A DNA stretch of 64,000 bases from Natrinema salinisoli (GCF_020405205.1 NZ_CP084470.1:186001-250000), one strand, 5' to 3'. Positions 33,922-42,501 are shown, counted from the first letter of the stretch. Program-made: numbers and translations. The notes: generated by a model not told the origin, from the sequence alone.

Positions 33922-34982
33922 GCAGTGGGGACGCTGCGATCCGCGAGGATGACAGGGAGTCTAACCGAGACGACGATCGCGGCGACCGGCCGGGAAGCTA
34001 CGGCGAGCATGTTCTCCAGAAGCGGTTCGGAACCGAAGACCGCGCTGACCGATTCTACGACTCGGAGATGCAGGCGACGCTGACTGACCGAATGCAGTCG
34101 TTCCTCGCGGAGCGATGGACCGGCTTCGTCGGTTGGCTAGACGATGGTCGGCCGCGGGTCACCCCGGCTGTCGATGGTCCGGGGATGGTGCAGGTACTCG
34201 ACTCCGAGACCGTCGCGTGGCCTGCTGGCACAATGATCGGTCCAACGCCAACGTTGGACGGTTCTCAAGAAGAACGGTGGCTATCGTTAGTGACCGTTGA
34301 TTGGTTCGATACGACGGTCGGGTTGCACATCAACGGCGTCGGCGAACGCGTTGAGTACGTCTATAATCAGCAACACGAGCGTCTCCCCGGGACCGACTGG
34401 ATCGTGCTATCGGTCGAAGAAGCGTACATCCACTGCGCGAAGCACGCCCCACAGCTATCTGTAGAGCAGCTACCACTGGCCGAGGCTGCGCGCGATCCTA
34501 TCGAGAAATCATTCGGACGGCTGTCCAAACGGGCCCAGCGGTTTGTCGGATCGCGACTTCAGGCAGTTCTCGGAACCGCAGACGCCGACGGGGAGACCGA
34601 CGTTTCACCGCGGCTGGGGCCGGCAGGGTTCGTGCAGGTACTCGATGAGTCGACGCTGGCGTGGCCGGAGTACCGCGGCAACGGTGTCCACGCCTCGTTG
34701 GGGAACATGTACGAGCGACCCGTCGCTACCCTTTCGTTTGTCGACTGGTGGTCGACAGAGGCCATCCTCGAGGTGAGCGGCACTGTGTCTCTCGAGGACG
34801 AGGTCGATGATGCAACGGATTTGACCGATGTCGATCAGACGAAGACATGGGTCAGTCTGGAGGTTGATTCAGTCGGTCTCGTAACGAATCCACCGTTACC
34901 TCGCCTCTCGCTCGAAGAGTTCGATCCACCGTGGGGGACCGACGATGCGAGCATCAAGAAAAGCGGTTATTTTACGGATTGA
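33918..34982 (+). CDS. two-repeat flavin split-barrel (pyridoxamine 5'-phosphate oxidase-like) protein
   Basis: A 354-residue protein with two split-barrel repeats. Repeat 1, about 55-180: FLAERWTGFVGWLDDGRPRVTPAVDGPGMVQVLDSETVAWPAG. Repeat 2, about 210-335: FVGSRLQAVLGTADADGETDVSPRLGPAGFVQVLDESTLAWPEYRGNG. P-R-x-x-P and G-F-V-Q-V-L-D-E-x-T-L-A-W-P are typical for FMN-binding PNPOx-like pyridoxamine oxidase relatives. The N-terminal GSYGEHVLQKRFGTEDRADRFYD is a common lead-in. It is coupled to H-NOX, so a flavin enzyme acting on NO-related stress is an attractive but unproven reading. Confidence 0.85.
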   Translation: MSSGDAAIREDDRESNRDDDRGDRPGSYGEHVLQKRFGTEDRADRFYDSEMQATLTDRMQSFLAERWTGFVGWLDDGRPRVTPAVDGPGMVQVLDSETVAWPAGTMIGPTPTLDGSQEERWLSLVTVDWFDTTVGLHINGVGERVEYVYNQQHERLPGTDWIVLSVEEAYIHCAKHAPQLSVEQLPLAEAARDPIEKSFGRLSKRAQRFVGSRLQAVLGTADADGETDVSPRLGPAGFVQVLDESTLAWPEYRGNGVHASLGNMYERPVATLSFVDWWSTEAILEVSGTVSLEDEVDDATDLTDVDQTKTWVSLEVDSVGLVTNPPLPRLSLEEFDPPWGTDDASIKKSGYFTD

Positions 34983-35004
34983 TATCCTCCCCGCCGTGAT
35001 CAGA

Positions 35005-35077
35005 GAGGGACCGTCGGTCCCTCAAGCAGTCGGGCATGGCCCGACGACAGCTTGGGCTTCCAACCGCAGGACTGCGG
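35005..35077 (+). ncRNA. three consecutive GC-rich hairpins, possible IS200/IS605-type right end or guide-RNA remnant
   Basis: GAGGGACC-gtc-GGTCCCTC (35005-35023), GTCGGGC-atg-GCCCGAC (35029-35045) and CCGCAG-ga-CTGCGG (35064-35077) are all perfect. They follow GGATTGATATCCTCCCCGCC, which resembles haloarchaeal TnpB-element right ends as I recall them. No tnpB is present. It could also act as a terminator for the H-NOX operon. Confidence 0.45.
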
Positions 35078-35149
35078 CTAGTTTGGGGACCTCGGATTTA
35101 CAGACTAACACTGTTGAGGTACCACGCCCCCGTTACTCCTCACAGATTG

Positions 35150-35484
35150 GATGTTCAGTGTTAGTTCAGAATATTGTTGTTTTAACCGCCGTTGCTGCCG
35201 ATAAGGGATACAACTGGGAGGTTCTTCGCATGAAACTGCGATCGGAAGGTATCACACCGGTTATCCCGACAAGAGTGATGGATTTGCATGGCCTCGTGAG
35301 GAACCCCTTGACCGATGATCGGACGGACCACCAACGCTCGGACATTGAGTCGGTGCTTTTCGGATTACGCCGTCGGTACGGCGAGACGCTGTGGTCGAGA
35401 ACCTGGTACGGACAGTTCCGCGAACTTGTCATGAAATCCGCGGTCCGAAACATCGAACGCGCCATCAAGGGCTCTGACCCATGA
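35150..35484 (+). pseudogene. C-terminal fragment of an IS5-type transposase
   Basis: The frame reads VLTAVAADKGYNWEVLRMKLRSEGITPVIPTRVMDLHGLVRNPLTDDRTDHQRSDIESVLFGLRRRYGETLWSRTWYGQFRELVMKSAVRNIERAI. A-D-K-G-Y and S-D-I-E-S are the second catalytic Asp and the catalytic Glu of an IS5-type DDE transposase. The N-terminal half is missing. It is a different lineage from the IS at 10829 (ETLWSRTWYGQFREL versus FVRSRRWWKQFRE). Confidence 0.75.
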
Positions 35485-35567
35485 CAGTAGGCGTCTAAAC
35501 AGGAGCCGATAGATGTATTCATCAAACTGTCATCTGTAGGCTGTTCAGATCCCCCGAAGCAGGCGAT

Positions 35568-37625
35568 TTACTGTGGATTCTGAAGCGTCAAAGAGAATGT
35601 CGCGCCATCGCTCGGCGTCGAGTCGACCCAGATCTCGCCCCCGTGGCGCTCAACGATTCGCTTACACAGCGCGAGTCCGATCCCTGTGCCAGCGTGTTCT
35701 TCTTGGGTGTGGAGCCGCTCGAACACCTTGAAGATGCGCTCTTGATCCTCGGGATCGATCCCGATGCCCTCGTCGGTGACCGACAGGGTCCACTCTTCAC
35801 CGGACCTCGTGGCCGAAACGTCGACGCGGGGCGGTTCGTCGCCGCTGTACTCGATAGCGTTCTTGAGCAGGTTCTGGAACAGCTGCCGGAGCTGACTGGC
35901 GTCGCCCTCGACCGTCGGGAGTTCCTCGACCGTAATCTCCGCGTCATGCTCCTCGATCTGGATCTGGAGATCAGCCATCAGGTTTTCAAGGACATCATTC
36001 AGATCTATAGGTTCAAATGGCTCTCCCTCTGTCTCGACACGCGAGTACTCAAGAAGCCCGTCAATCATCGCACGCATCCGGTCTGCCCCGTCGACGGCGA
36101 ACTGAATGAACTCCCTGCCGTCCTCATCAAGTTCATCGGCGTACTGCTGCTCGATCAACTGGAGGTAACTAGAGACCATCCGTAGCGGTTCCCGGAGGTC
36201 GTGGGAGGCGGCATAGGCGAACTGTTCGAGGCGTTTGTTCGACTCCTTGAGCTCGCGCTCGTAGGTCTTCCGTTCGGTTATGTCACGGGCCACGCCGATC
36301 ATCCGCGTCGGACCGTCGTCGTCCTGGATCGGATGACCGGGAGCTTCAATCCATCGCACCTCCCCGTCCCGGACAATGCGAATCTCTTCGGATTTCGGCT
36401 CGCCCGTCTCGAGGGCATTCTCGATACCTTCTTGTACCTTCTGTCTATCTTCCGAGTGAATCACCTCGACGAAGTCCTCCCAGGTCTCGACGGTCGTTCC
36501 GTAAAGCGACTCTGCCGAGGGGTAAAACGACGCCTGGTCTTCGTCGACGTTCCAGTCCCAGACGACCGCGTCGGTGGCGTTGAGCGCGAATTCCATCCGT
36601 TCTCGGACATGCTGAAGTTCGCGCTCGCGCTCTTTGCGCTCAGTGATGTCTCGAAAGTAGACGGACATTCCCGACTCAGCGGGATACCCTCGGACCCCCA
36701 CCCAAATGTCGAGTACATCCGAGTAATATTCAAACTCCAGCAATTCGTTGGCCGCCATTGCTTCCTCGGCCATCTCACGGAGATGGCTATCAGCGATCTC
36801 GTATAGAACATCCCAGACACGAGTCTCTAGGAGCTCCTCTGGGGGTAACTGGACCAGCTCGGTCGCCTGGTCATTGACGTAGGTGATGTTCCACTCATCG
36901 TCGAGGGCCATGAACGCCTCGTCGACTCGCTTGAAGATCTCATCAAGTTCTGCCTCGAGTTCGTCTCGCTGCTGTTCGAGCCTCTCGGCCTGTTCTTCCA
37001 GTTGTTGCTCATACTCGCGGCGGTCAGTCATGTCACGTGTGACCTTCGTGAATCCCCGGATATCTCCCTCGTCGCCTCGGATAGCGGTGATCGTCACATT
37101 CGCCCAAAACCGCGAGCCGTCTGAACGGACCCGCCACCCCTCGTCTTCGATTCGGCCATCTGCCACTGCGCCCTCGAGGTTCTGCTCCGGCACGTCATCG
37201 GCGACGTCCTCGTCGGTGTAGAACGTCGAAAAGTGTTTGCCCACGATTTCGTCTTCCGAATATCCTTTGATCCGCTCAGCCCCCTCATTCCAGCTCACGA
37301 TATTGCCGTCGGGATCGAGCAAGAAGATGGCGTAGTCCTTGACGGCATTCACGACGGCACGGAACTGTTCTTCATCCGGTTGCCGGCCGCTTGATACCTG
37401 TCCCTGGGGTTTCCACCAGACTCTGCCTGAACCGGCTCCTTGCTTGGTTCGAATCTCCCCCCGGTTGACAAGGTCTTCCAGCCAGCGCCGGGCGACTTGA
37501 GGGGAACAATCCAGTGCCTCCGCGATCTCTTCAGTAAAAAATGGCGTCGACGGGTTGGGTGTTTGACTGAAGAACCCCCGGATATCGTCTCCCGTCACGT
37601 CCTGTGTTGGCCCCTGAGATCCCAT
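35568..37625 (-). CDS. PAS sensor histidine kinase with an N-terminal winged-helix-like domain
   Basis: A 685-residue protein. Residues 8-75 (GDDIRGFFSQTPNPSTPFFTEEIAEALDCSPQVARRWLEDLVNRGEIRTKQGAGSGRVWWKP) form a winged helix. Three PAS/PAC units follow (about 85-200, 220-330, 340-455), then HisKA with FAYAASHDLREPLRMV (phospho-His475) and an ATPase domain with N box (FQNLLKNAIEY), G1 (DEGIGIDPED) and G2 (GTGIGLALCKRI). A DNA-binding-like domain on a kinase is unusual and could couple sensing directly to DNA. A coiled coil rich in Glu/Gln (about 203-225) links PAS1 and PAS2. The kinase core is paralogous to 29574-32594. Confidence 0.92.
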   Translation of the reverse strand: MGSQGPTQDVTGDDIRGFFSQTPNPSTPFFTEEIAEALDCSPQVARRWLEDLVNRGEIRTKQGAGSGRVWWKPQGQVSSGRQPDEEQFRAVVNAVKDYAIFLLDPDGNIVSWNEGAERIKGYSEDEIVGKHFSTFYTDEDVADDVPEQNLEGAVADGRIEDEGWRVRSDGSRFWANVTITAIRGDEGDIRGFTKVTRDMTDRREYEQQLEEQAERLEQQRDELEAELDEIFKRVDEAFMALDDEWNITYVNDQATELVQLPPEELLETRVWDVLYEIADSHLREMAEEAMAANELLEFEYYSDVLDIWVGVRGYPAESGMSVYFRDITERKERERELQHVRERMEFALNATDAVVWDWNVDEDQASFYPSAESLYGTTVETWEDFVEVIHSEDRQKVQEGIENALETGEPKSEEIRIVRDGEVRWIEAPGHPIQDDDGPTRMIGVARDITERKTYERELKESNKRLEQFAYAASHDLREPLRMVSSYLQLIEQQYADELDEDGREFIQFAVDGADRMRAMIDGLLEYSRVETEGEPFEPIDLNDVLENLMADLQIQIEEHDAEITVEELPTVEGDASQLRQLFQNLLKNAIEYSGDEPPRVDVSATRSGEEWTLSVTDEGIGIDPEDQERIFKVFERLHTQEEHAGTGIGLALCKRIVERHGGEIWVDSTPSDGATFSLTLQNPQ

Positions 37626-37835
37626 TACCTTCGAATCTCATCGTGTGCCTATAAGCGCTTGGCATTCCCAAACAATAGACTCCACGTCTATCCCGTTATA
37701 GTGTGAGAAATGCGCTGTGCATTCAGCACGACTCTCTGAAGATATACGAAGATTGGAAAGTTCCCTGGCAGTCAATACGCAACTGTAGTATTTACTGATA
37801 AACTGTGAGTTGAACTGGTCGTTCACTCGAGATGG
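37626..37835. other. intergenic stretch with a partial degenerate repeat
   Basis: It holds an inverted 25-bp match (37703-37740) to the repeat at 7101-7174. No gene visible. Confidence 0.4.
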
Positions 37836-37865
37836 ATTGTCGCCCCAGGAGGGGCGCGGGGGCTC
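37836..37865 (+). promoter_or_regulatory. T-rich box plus GCCCC hairpin motif, copy 8
   Basis: ATTGTCGCCCC, then AGGAGGGGCGCGGGGGC: CGCCCC pairs with GGGGCG. It ends 24 bp before ATG 37890. Confidence 0.6.
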
Positions 37866-37889
37866 GACTGAAGTCCGCCGCATCAATCC

Positions 37890-38105
37890 ATGCGAACAAC
37901 TGATAGCAACAGCGTCGTCAGACGTGGGGACGACTCAGTTCCTGAAGCGAGCTATCGCCAGATGACCAACCATAACGCGTGTCGGATGCCGGGTTGTTCA
38001 GCGCTTACTCACGATCAGGCAGGATACGCTGGCCGATTCTGTTCGGACAGCTGTGAGGTCCTGCAGGCGGACGCTCGAGACGCTGCTCAAGAGGACGTGT
38101 ACTGA
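37890..38105 (+). CDS. small zinc-binding haloarchaeal plasmid protein
   Basis: A 71-residue protein from ATG 37890. NACRMPGCSALTHDQAGYAGRFCSDSCEVLQADARDAAQEDVY carries C-x4-C and C-x3-C pairs, likely a treble-clef or MYND-like zinc site. Similar short proteins occur in other haloarchaeal plasmids; function unknown. The hairpin motif precedes it closely, as for the other plasmid-type genes. Confidence 0.65.
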   Translation: MRTTDSNSVVRRGDDSVPEASYRQMTNHNACRMPGCSALTHDQAGYAGRFCSDSCEVLQADARDAAQEDVY

Positions 38106-38470
38106 TGCTCGAACAGGTTGATCACCGTGGCAAGTGCTTGACGATCGATGATTCCATCGTCGACGAAATAAATGACGAGAACTCCCGACAGACAGATGCA
38201 CTCGAACAGCAGGCCCAGCAAGAAGCTTGTGAACTCGAGCGTGCAAAAGCGGTCGCTGGTCCAGCTGGTTCGAATCCCTCGTCCAGTGCATGTGTATCGT
38301 CTTTGATCTGGTAGATAATCCCTCGATGCTGGAGTAGATCGAGGGCGCGATGGCGGTACTCTGATGGAAGTCGGCGCGGCGTGCCAAGTCCGTTGCGGCA
38401 TGCGGTTTCTCGAGATAGTAGAGGACGCGAAGCGTCACACCGGACAACAGTCCGGGCCACTCGAACCGAG
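38087..38470 (-). pseudogene. winged-helix regulator gene with two frameshifts
   Basis: On the minus strand, PGLLSGVTLRVLYYLEKPHAATDLARRADFHQST continues after a one-base loss as YRALDLLQHRGIIYQIKDDTHALDEGFEPA. In the third frame it continues as RFCTLEFTSFLLGLLFECICLSGVLVIYFVDDGIIDRQALATVINLFEHQYTSS, ending at 38087. HQST-YRALDLLQHRGI is a clear recognition helix. The pieces add up to one regulator of about 125 residues. It overlaps the end of the small zinc-protein gene by 19 bp. Confidence 0.6.
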
Positions 38471-38473
38471 TAC

Positions 38474-38662
38474 CAGGTCCGCTACGAGTTTTCGAACACG
38501 ATCGACGGCGACACGCCGTTGCCGATGAACTGCGATAACGACGATCTGCAGCGCTACTGCATCGGCCAAGACCAGTGCCCCTACTCGATCTGGGGAAGTC
38601 TCCCATTCCTAGATGAGATGTACGACCAAGTCGACGAGGAGTCTGCCAGTCCCACTGAGTAG
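38474..38662 (+). pseudogene. C-terminal fragment of a Cys-containing hypothetical protein
   Basis: The frame YQVRYEFSNTIDGDTPLPMNCDNDDLQRYCIGQDQCPYSIWGSLPFLDEMYDQVDEE looks genuine: C-x9-C-x5-C and aromatic-rich. It has no start codon before residue 17 and its upstream codons fall in the inverted pseudogene. Probably a truncated gene. No family recognised. Confidence 0.4.
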
Positions 38663-38750
38663 TTCTGAATCAAAGACTTCGCCGAATCTGTTTATTATCC
38701 AGATAGACTTCTGCAGTTCCGCTAAATAGAGGGCATATTTCCGTATTCAC

Positions 38751-39407
38751 TCATGATCTGTTCTTCCACTGATTGTCCCCTTCTTGTTCGCGTGGGTCAC
38801 CGATGGCGTCTTTGATTATTTCGCCTTCAGCTCGGTGAAGAACGCCACTGATCACCGATTTGTTGACCTCGAGTTCCTCGGCAAGATCAGTCAAAGAACA
38901 CCCTCGAGGGTTATCGTAATATCCTCGTTTAATTGCGACCGTGAGAATCTCTCGTTGCCGAGCGGTGAGAGAATCGAGAACGTTGTAGCCCTCAGTGATT
39001 GAGAGAATTTCATAGTTGACGTTGCGTTCGTCGAGTGACTCCCACATCGCCGCCATCTTTGACTCTGGCATCACGAATTCGATGAAGAGGTGGCCGTCAC
39101 GAGCGACGACAGGAGTCGTTGGGTGGTATTCAATGTCCTCAGAGACGAAATACCCATTGGGCGGCTGTCCCTCAAGCATCATGACTACTGTATCATCATC
39201 GCTGTGCAACAGTGTGGTCGAACTCGAAAACCAATTCTCGGTTTCCTGAACAAATTCTTCTGGGTGGTCCGTCTGAATCTCCAAAACGCTGGTCACACCA
39301 TTCTCTGAGGGGTAATTCGAGAGAAATCGGATAACTGTATTCGGAAACTTATCAGCGATAGCGACCATGTCCGGCATTGGGCCGACCTTGAGACGTACCC
39401 GTGGCAT
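38751..39407 (-). CDS. Bat-type (HTH_10) transcriptional regulator of the copper/redox cluster
   Basis: A 218-residue protein from ATG 39405-39407. Residues 1-140 form a bacterio-opsin-activator-type ligand domain. LDSLTARQREILTVAIKRGYYDNPRGCSLTDLAEELEVNKSVISGVLHRAEGEII is the HTH_10 domain. A near-palindromic GGTAAACATGTTCACC lies 36-51 bp before its start. The same element recurs before four neighbouring genes, so this protein is a natural candidate for the factor that binds it. Confidence 0.9.
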   Translation of the reverse strand: MPRVRLKVGPMPDMVAIADKFPNTVIRFLSNYPSENGVTSVLEIQTDHPEEFVQETENWFSSSTTLLHSDDDTVVMMLEGQPPNGYFVSEDIEYHPTTPVVARDGHLFIEFVMPESKMAAMWESLDERNVNYEILSITEGYNVLDSLTARQREILTVAIKRGYYDNPRGCSLTDLAEELEVNKSVISGVLHRAEGEIIKDAIGDPREQEGDNQWKNRS

Positions 39408-39442
39408 ACTCGTCCTTGTCTCCCTCAGATAATGAGCACAGA

Positions 39443-39461
39443 GGTAAACATGTTCACCTCC
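39443..39461. promoter_or_regulatory. AACATGT element A (before the Bat-type gene)
   Basis: GGTAAACATGTTCACC is palindromic apart from one base pair. It lies 36-54 bp upstream of ATG 39407 (minus), just before a TATA-like CATTATC. Confidence 0.6.
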
Positions 39462-39510
39462 ATCCTTAGAATAGCTCTGGAAATTTCAGGGTAACTGGCT
39501 TTGTTCCCGA

Positions 39511-39527
39511 TGCCAACATGTCCACGT
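39511..39527. promoter_or_regulatory. AACATGT element B (before the 39565 membrane gene)
   Basis: GCCAACATGTCCACGTG, 38-54 bp upstream of ATG 39565. Confidence 0.55.
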
Positions 39528-39564
39528 GAATTTTCATCCAGCACACAGCGAAACCTCGTTTGTG

Positions 39565-39999
39565 ATGTATTCAGCACAAGTAGAGAAGAGGGACAACAGA
39601 GACTCCGTTCCGACACACGTTCAATGGGCGACGTACTCCTACCTCGGCGCAGCTGTCCTCCTTACAGCCAGTGTTCTCATCCAAATTTACATCGCCGGAA
39701 TGGCCGTGTTTGTTGATCCGGCCCGATGGAGCAGTCACGTCTCGTTCGGCAATATTCTGCCGGTAGTTCTTCTGATACTGTTCGTCCTCGCGTTCCTCGG
39801 GCGATTACCCCGGATTCACAAGGGACTTCCAATTGTAATCTTTCTCTTGTTCTTCATCCAATTCGCCACCGCCCATCGGTTCGGGTCGCTCGTCGGGGCG
39901 ATTCACCCGGTGAATGGAGTCGTGATATTCTGGTTGTCGACGATCACAGTCCAGCGTGCATGGGCAGAAGTTACGGCTAACAGAGGCGGAGTTCTATGA
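39565..39999 (+). CDS. membrane protein with four predicted helices
   Basis: A 144-residue protein from ATG 39565 (MYSAQVEKRDNRDS). Hydrophobic segments: SYLGAAVLLTASVLIQIYIAGMAVFV, ILPVVLLILFVLAFLGRLP, LPIVIFLLFFIQFATAHRF and VNGVVIFWLSTITVQRAWA. No named family is certain; the layout resembles small haloarchaeal DUF proteins with a conserved His near helix 3. An AACATGT element lies just upstream, tying it to the copper/redox regulon. The longer frame from 39526 overlaps that element and is less likely. Confidence 0.75.
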   Translation: MYSAQVEKRDNRDSVPTHVQWATYSYLGAAVLLTASVLIQIYIAGMAVFVDPARWSSHVSFGNILPVVLLILFVLAFLGRLPRIHKGLPIVIFLLFFIQFATAHRFGSLVGAIHPVNGVVIFWLSTITVQRAWAEVTANRGGVL

Positions 40000-40107
40000 A
40001 AAGTACTCTACCTGAGTCGGAACTCGACGCGTGGAGATCCAATCCTTGGTACCGCGTGTTTGAACCGCGAAACACTGACCAAACGGCAGAAGATCTGCAA
40101 CTCGACT

Positions 40108-40598
40108 ATGAATAAAGGACTTCCCGATCCATCTCTACGCGTCGTTATTCATGTGTTCGGAGCAACAGTAATTGGAGCAAGCTTCGCAGGGTGTCTCGGC
40201 AGTCCTAGTGAGAATAGCGATGAATCAAGGCGTGCTGACGAAACCTACGTTGACGATCCTCCCGACTACGTCGGGTGGTTCGACGACATCGATAATTATC
40301 GTTGGACTGTAGACGAACGTGGACAGGACGAGGTATTCGTCCGTGTCGGTGCAAGGAGCCGAGGAATGGCGTCTGACCCACCGGCGGTGATGATCGCTCT
40401 GGGTACGACTATTGTCTGGGAATGGGCCGGTGACGGTGGAACACACAACGTTGTAGCCGAGAGTGGTGAGTTCGAGTCAGAATACTCTAACTCGAGCGAT
40501 TACGCGTACGAGTATACGTTCGAGGACTCCGGGGTCTTCAAGTACGTCTGCGAACCGCATGGTCAGCGGGAATGAAGGGAGCAATCGTGGTCGAATGA
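40108..40598 (+). pseudogene. halocyanin-like blue copper lipoprotein with a 3' frameshift
   Basis: The frame from ATG 40108 has a lipoprotein signal (VVIHVFGATVIGASFAGC, lipobox Cys29) and a cupredoxin domain: PPAVMIALGTTIVWEWAGDGGTHNVVAE ... GVFKYVCEPHGQRE, then stop at 40575. The copper ligands His (THNV), Cys and His (CEPH) are present, but the axial Met region is lost. One frame over, MKGAIVVE follows at 40572-40598, the normal family ending (G-M-K-G-A-I-V-V-E). Adding one G to the GGG at 40568-40570 restores it. It is therefore a recent single-base lesion or a sequencing error. Confidence 0.8.
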
Positions 40599-40606
40599 TC
40601 TTACTA

Positions 40607-41131
40607 CTACTTGAATTCGGATTCTACTTCGAGTAGCGTCGTCAGTTCCTCCTCAAACTCACGCTCGGTGAGATGCCCGTCCACGTACCGAGTCCGAACC
40701 TCCGTGAGCGACTCTGCCGCCCTCTCTTGGGGCGATCTCGGATCCGGAGGTGTGATTGCCGTTGAGAGACCGATGATACGGATTGTCGAGTATTCCTCTT
40801 CGAATTCTTCGAACCACTTTCCGAGTCGATACCGGCCCTTTCTGACGCCCATAGTCGCAACCGACAAAGTCCATTGTACGAGATACCACGTGAGACTGAG
40901 CACGCAAAATAGTCCTGCCAGAGTGAAGAGAACGATTGCGAGAAGTAGGAGACCGAGGGGATTCACCGGATCCGAGTACGCTATCAGGGTGCTCACGATG
41001 GTGGCAAATCCGAAACAGAGGAGACTAGCTCCGGCGAGGATCACGTATGGATTCCCGGACGGAATTCCGTTTCTACGTATGTTAGATTGTCGCGTCATTT
41101 GTGTACTCTGGCACTTCGAACGGCCGATCAT
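40607..41131 (-). CDS. membrane protein with a SHOCT-like C-terminus
   Basis: A 174-residue protein whose ATG (41129-41131) overlaps the stop of the FAD monooxygenase gene (ATGA), showing coupling. Two transmembrane helices (YVILAGASLLCFGFATIVSTLIAY and LGLLLLAIVLFTLAGLFCVLSLTWYLV) are followed by a cytoplasmic part ending in AAESLTEVRTRYVDGHLTEREFEEELTTLLEVE, the short SHOCT oligomerisation helix pair. ATG 41098 (MTRQSNIRR) is an alternative start. Function unknown. Confidence 0.8.
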   Translation of the reverse strand: MIGRSKCQSTQMTRQSNIRRNGIPSGNPYVILAGASLLCFGFATIVSTLIAYSDPVNPLGLLLLAIVLFTLAGLFCVLSLTWYLVQWTLSVATMGVRKGRYRLGKWFEEFEEEYSTIRIIGLSTAITPPDPRSPQERAAESLTEVRTRYVDGHLTEREFEEELTTLLEVESEFK

Positions 41132-42309
41132 ACTGACTCATTCCAGTCCACCCTGTACGAGTAGATTTCTTCGAAGCTTTCCACACCTCGCTTCAGGAAG
41201 AACGGAAGGACGAGGTCCCGAACTTTCCGAGTGACCAAATTGGAAGGTGCTTTCTGATTCCCAGTCTCCCGAGACATCTCAACGATTCCCTCGACTCGAT
41301 CTCGTCGCAGGGACTCGAACGTCTCGAACGCGTCCGGGACCCCTTCAACGTCCCGTAGGCACTTTGCCAGGACAATTGCGTCCTCCATCGCCAGCGAAGC
41401 CCCCTGACCGACGTGCGGGGACGTCGCGTGAGCGGCATCTCCGATAAGGCAAACCGTCCCCCGATTCCACGTTGGGAGCGACGGCAGGTCGTACACGGGC
41501 CACTTGCCGATTTCTCCATCAGTCGAGCGGATGATTTCAGAGACTTCGTTGTGATCGTTCTTGTGGAGTCGAAGTAACTTCTTTTTCCACTCTGCTTGCG
41601 AGATCGCGTCGAGTGCTGCACGATCTGGAGCCTGCTTCCGTTCGTGGTTCTCGAACCAGTAAATCTCGCCCGTCGGAACCTTCTGGTAACCGAAGAACCC
41701 GTCCACACCGAACGTCATTCTCATGACCCCGTCCGTCGGCGGGATCGAGTCGTTCCTGGTGAACGCGCCTGAATCGATGATTCCCGTATACTCGGGATCC
41801 GGCGCGTTAGGGAGAATCGAGCGACGAGTTTGTGAATGAATACCGTCACAACCGACGAGGAAGTCTCCGTGGGCTTCCGTACCATCGTCGAAATACGCGA
41901 TAGCCATGTCTTCGTGTGGAATTTGGACGTCGGTCAGGCGCTTGCCGAACTTCACGGTGATGCCCTGCTCAACCGCCGCTTCTCGGAGACTCTTGGTCAG
42001 GAGACCTCGCTTGATGAGAACCGTCTCGGAGGGGTTCTCACCGAGCTGTTTCTGTTTGTGGTTCTGGAAGACCAACCGATTAGATTCGTGACCACCTTCG
42101 AGGACTTTCTCCCGGATACCGAGTGTTTCCAGGACGTCCGTTCCGTTTGCAGCGAGGTTGAGGAAGAATCCGGCGTCATCTCGTGGTTCAGGCCGTCCCT
42201 CGTAGATGACGGGAGTGATACCGATCCGCCGGAGATACAGTGCGAGCACTGGTCCCACGACTCCGCATCCGATGATCAGTGCTTTCCGATCGCGAGCAGG
42301 CGCACTCAT
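41128..42309 (-). CDS. FAD-dependent monooxygenase (UbiH/salicylate-hydroxylase type)
   Basis: A 393-residue protein from ATG 42307-42309. The N-terminal FAD-binding Rossmann motif is ALIIGCGVVGPVLALYLRRIGITPVIYEGR. The mid-chain D-G motif is FLVGCDGIHSQTRRSI, and the second FAD motif is VCLIGDAAHATSPHVGQGASLAMEDAIVLAKCL. These place it in the group A flavin monooxygenases (COG0654). The substrate is unknown. It is first in a coupled pair with the SHOCT-like gene. An AACATGT element lies about 135 bp upstream, further than in the other genes. Confidence 0.9.
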   Translation of the reverse strand: MSAPARDRKALIIGCGVVGPVLALYLRRIGITPVIYEGRPEPRDDAGFFLNLAANGTDVLETLGIREKVLEGGHESNRLVFQNHKQKQLGENPSETVLIKRGLLTKSLREAAVEQGITVKFGKRLTDVQIPHEDMAIAYFDDGTEAHGDFLVGCDGIHSQTRRSILPNAPDPEYTGIIDSGAFTRNDSIPPTDGVMRMTFGVDGFFGYQKVPTGEIYWFENHERKQAPDRAALDAISQAEWKKKLLRLHKNDHNEVSEIIRSTDGEIGKWPVYDLPSLPTWNRGTVCLIGDAAHATSPHVGQGASLAMEDAIVLAKCLRDVEGVPDAFETFESLRRDRVEGIVEMSRETGNQKAPSNLVTRKVRDLVLPFFLKRGVESFEEIYSYRVDWNESV

Positions 42310-42440
42310 CGTGAACACCTAGTGTTGGCGAATTCGGTCACTTGGATTTCCACGCCGTGGCCGGTTCCCGCAGCATCTTTACCAAACTTCGATTTTCTGG
42401 TCATCAGAGAATAATTGCATTGGTTCTCGCATCATCATTC

Positions 42441-42460
42441 AGATGAACATGTTGACGAGA
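42441..42460. promoter_or_regulatory. AACATGT element C
   Basis: GATGAACATGTTGACGAGA, between the monooxygenase start and the end of the 42502 gene. It is more distant from a start codon than the other copies. Confidence 0.4.
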
Positions 42461-42501
42461 ACCCATTGGCGATGGAATTCGGAGAAAACTCCTACCCCGA
42501 C

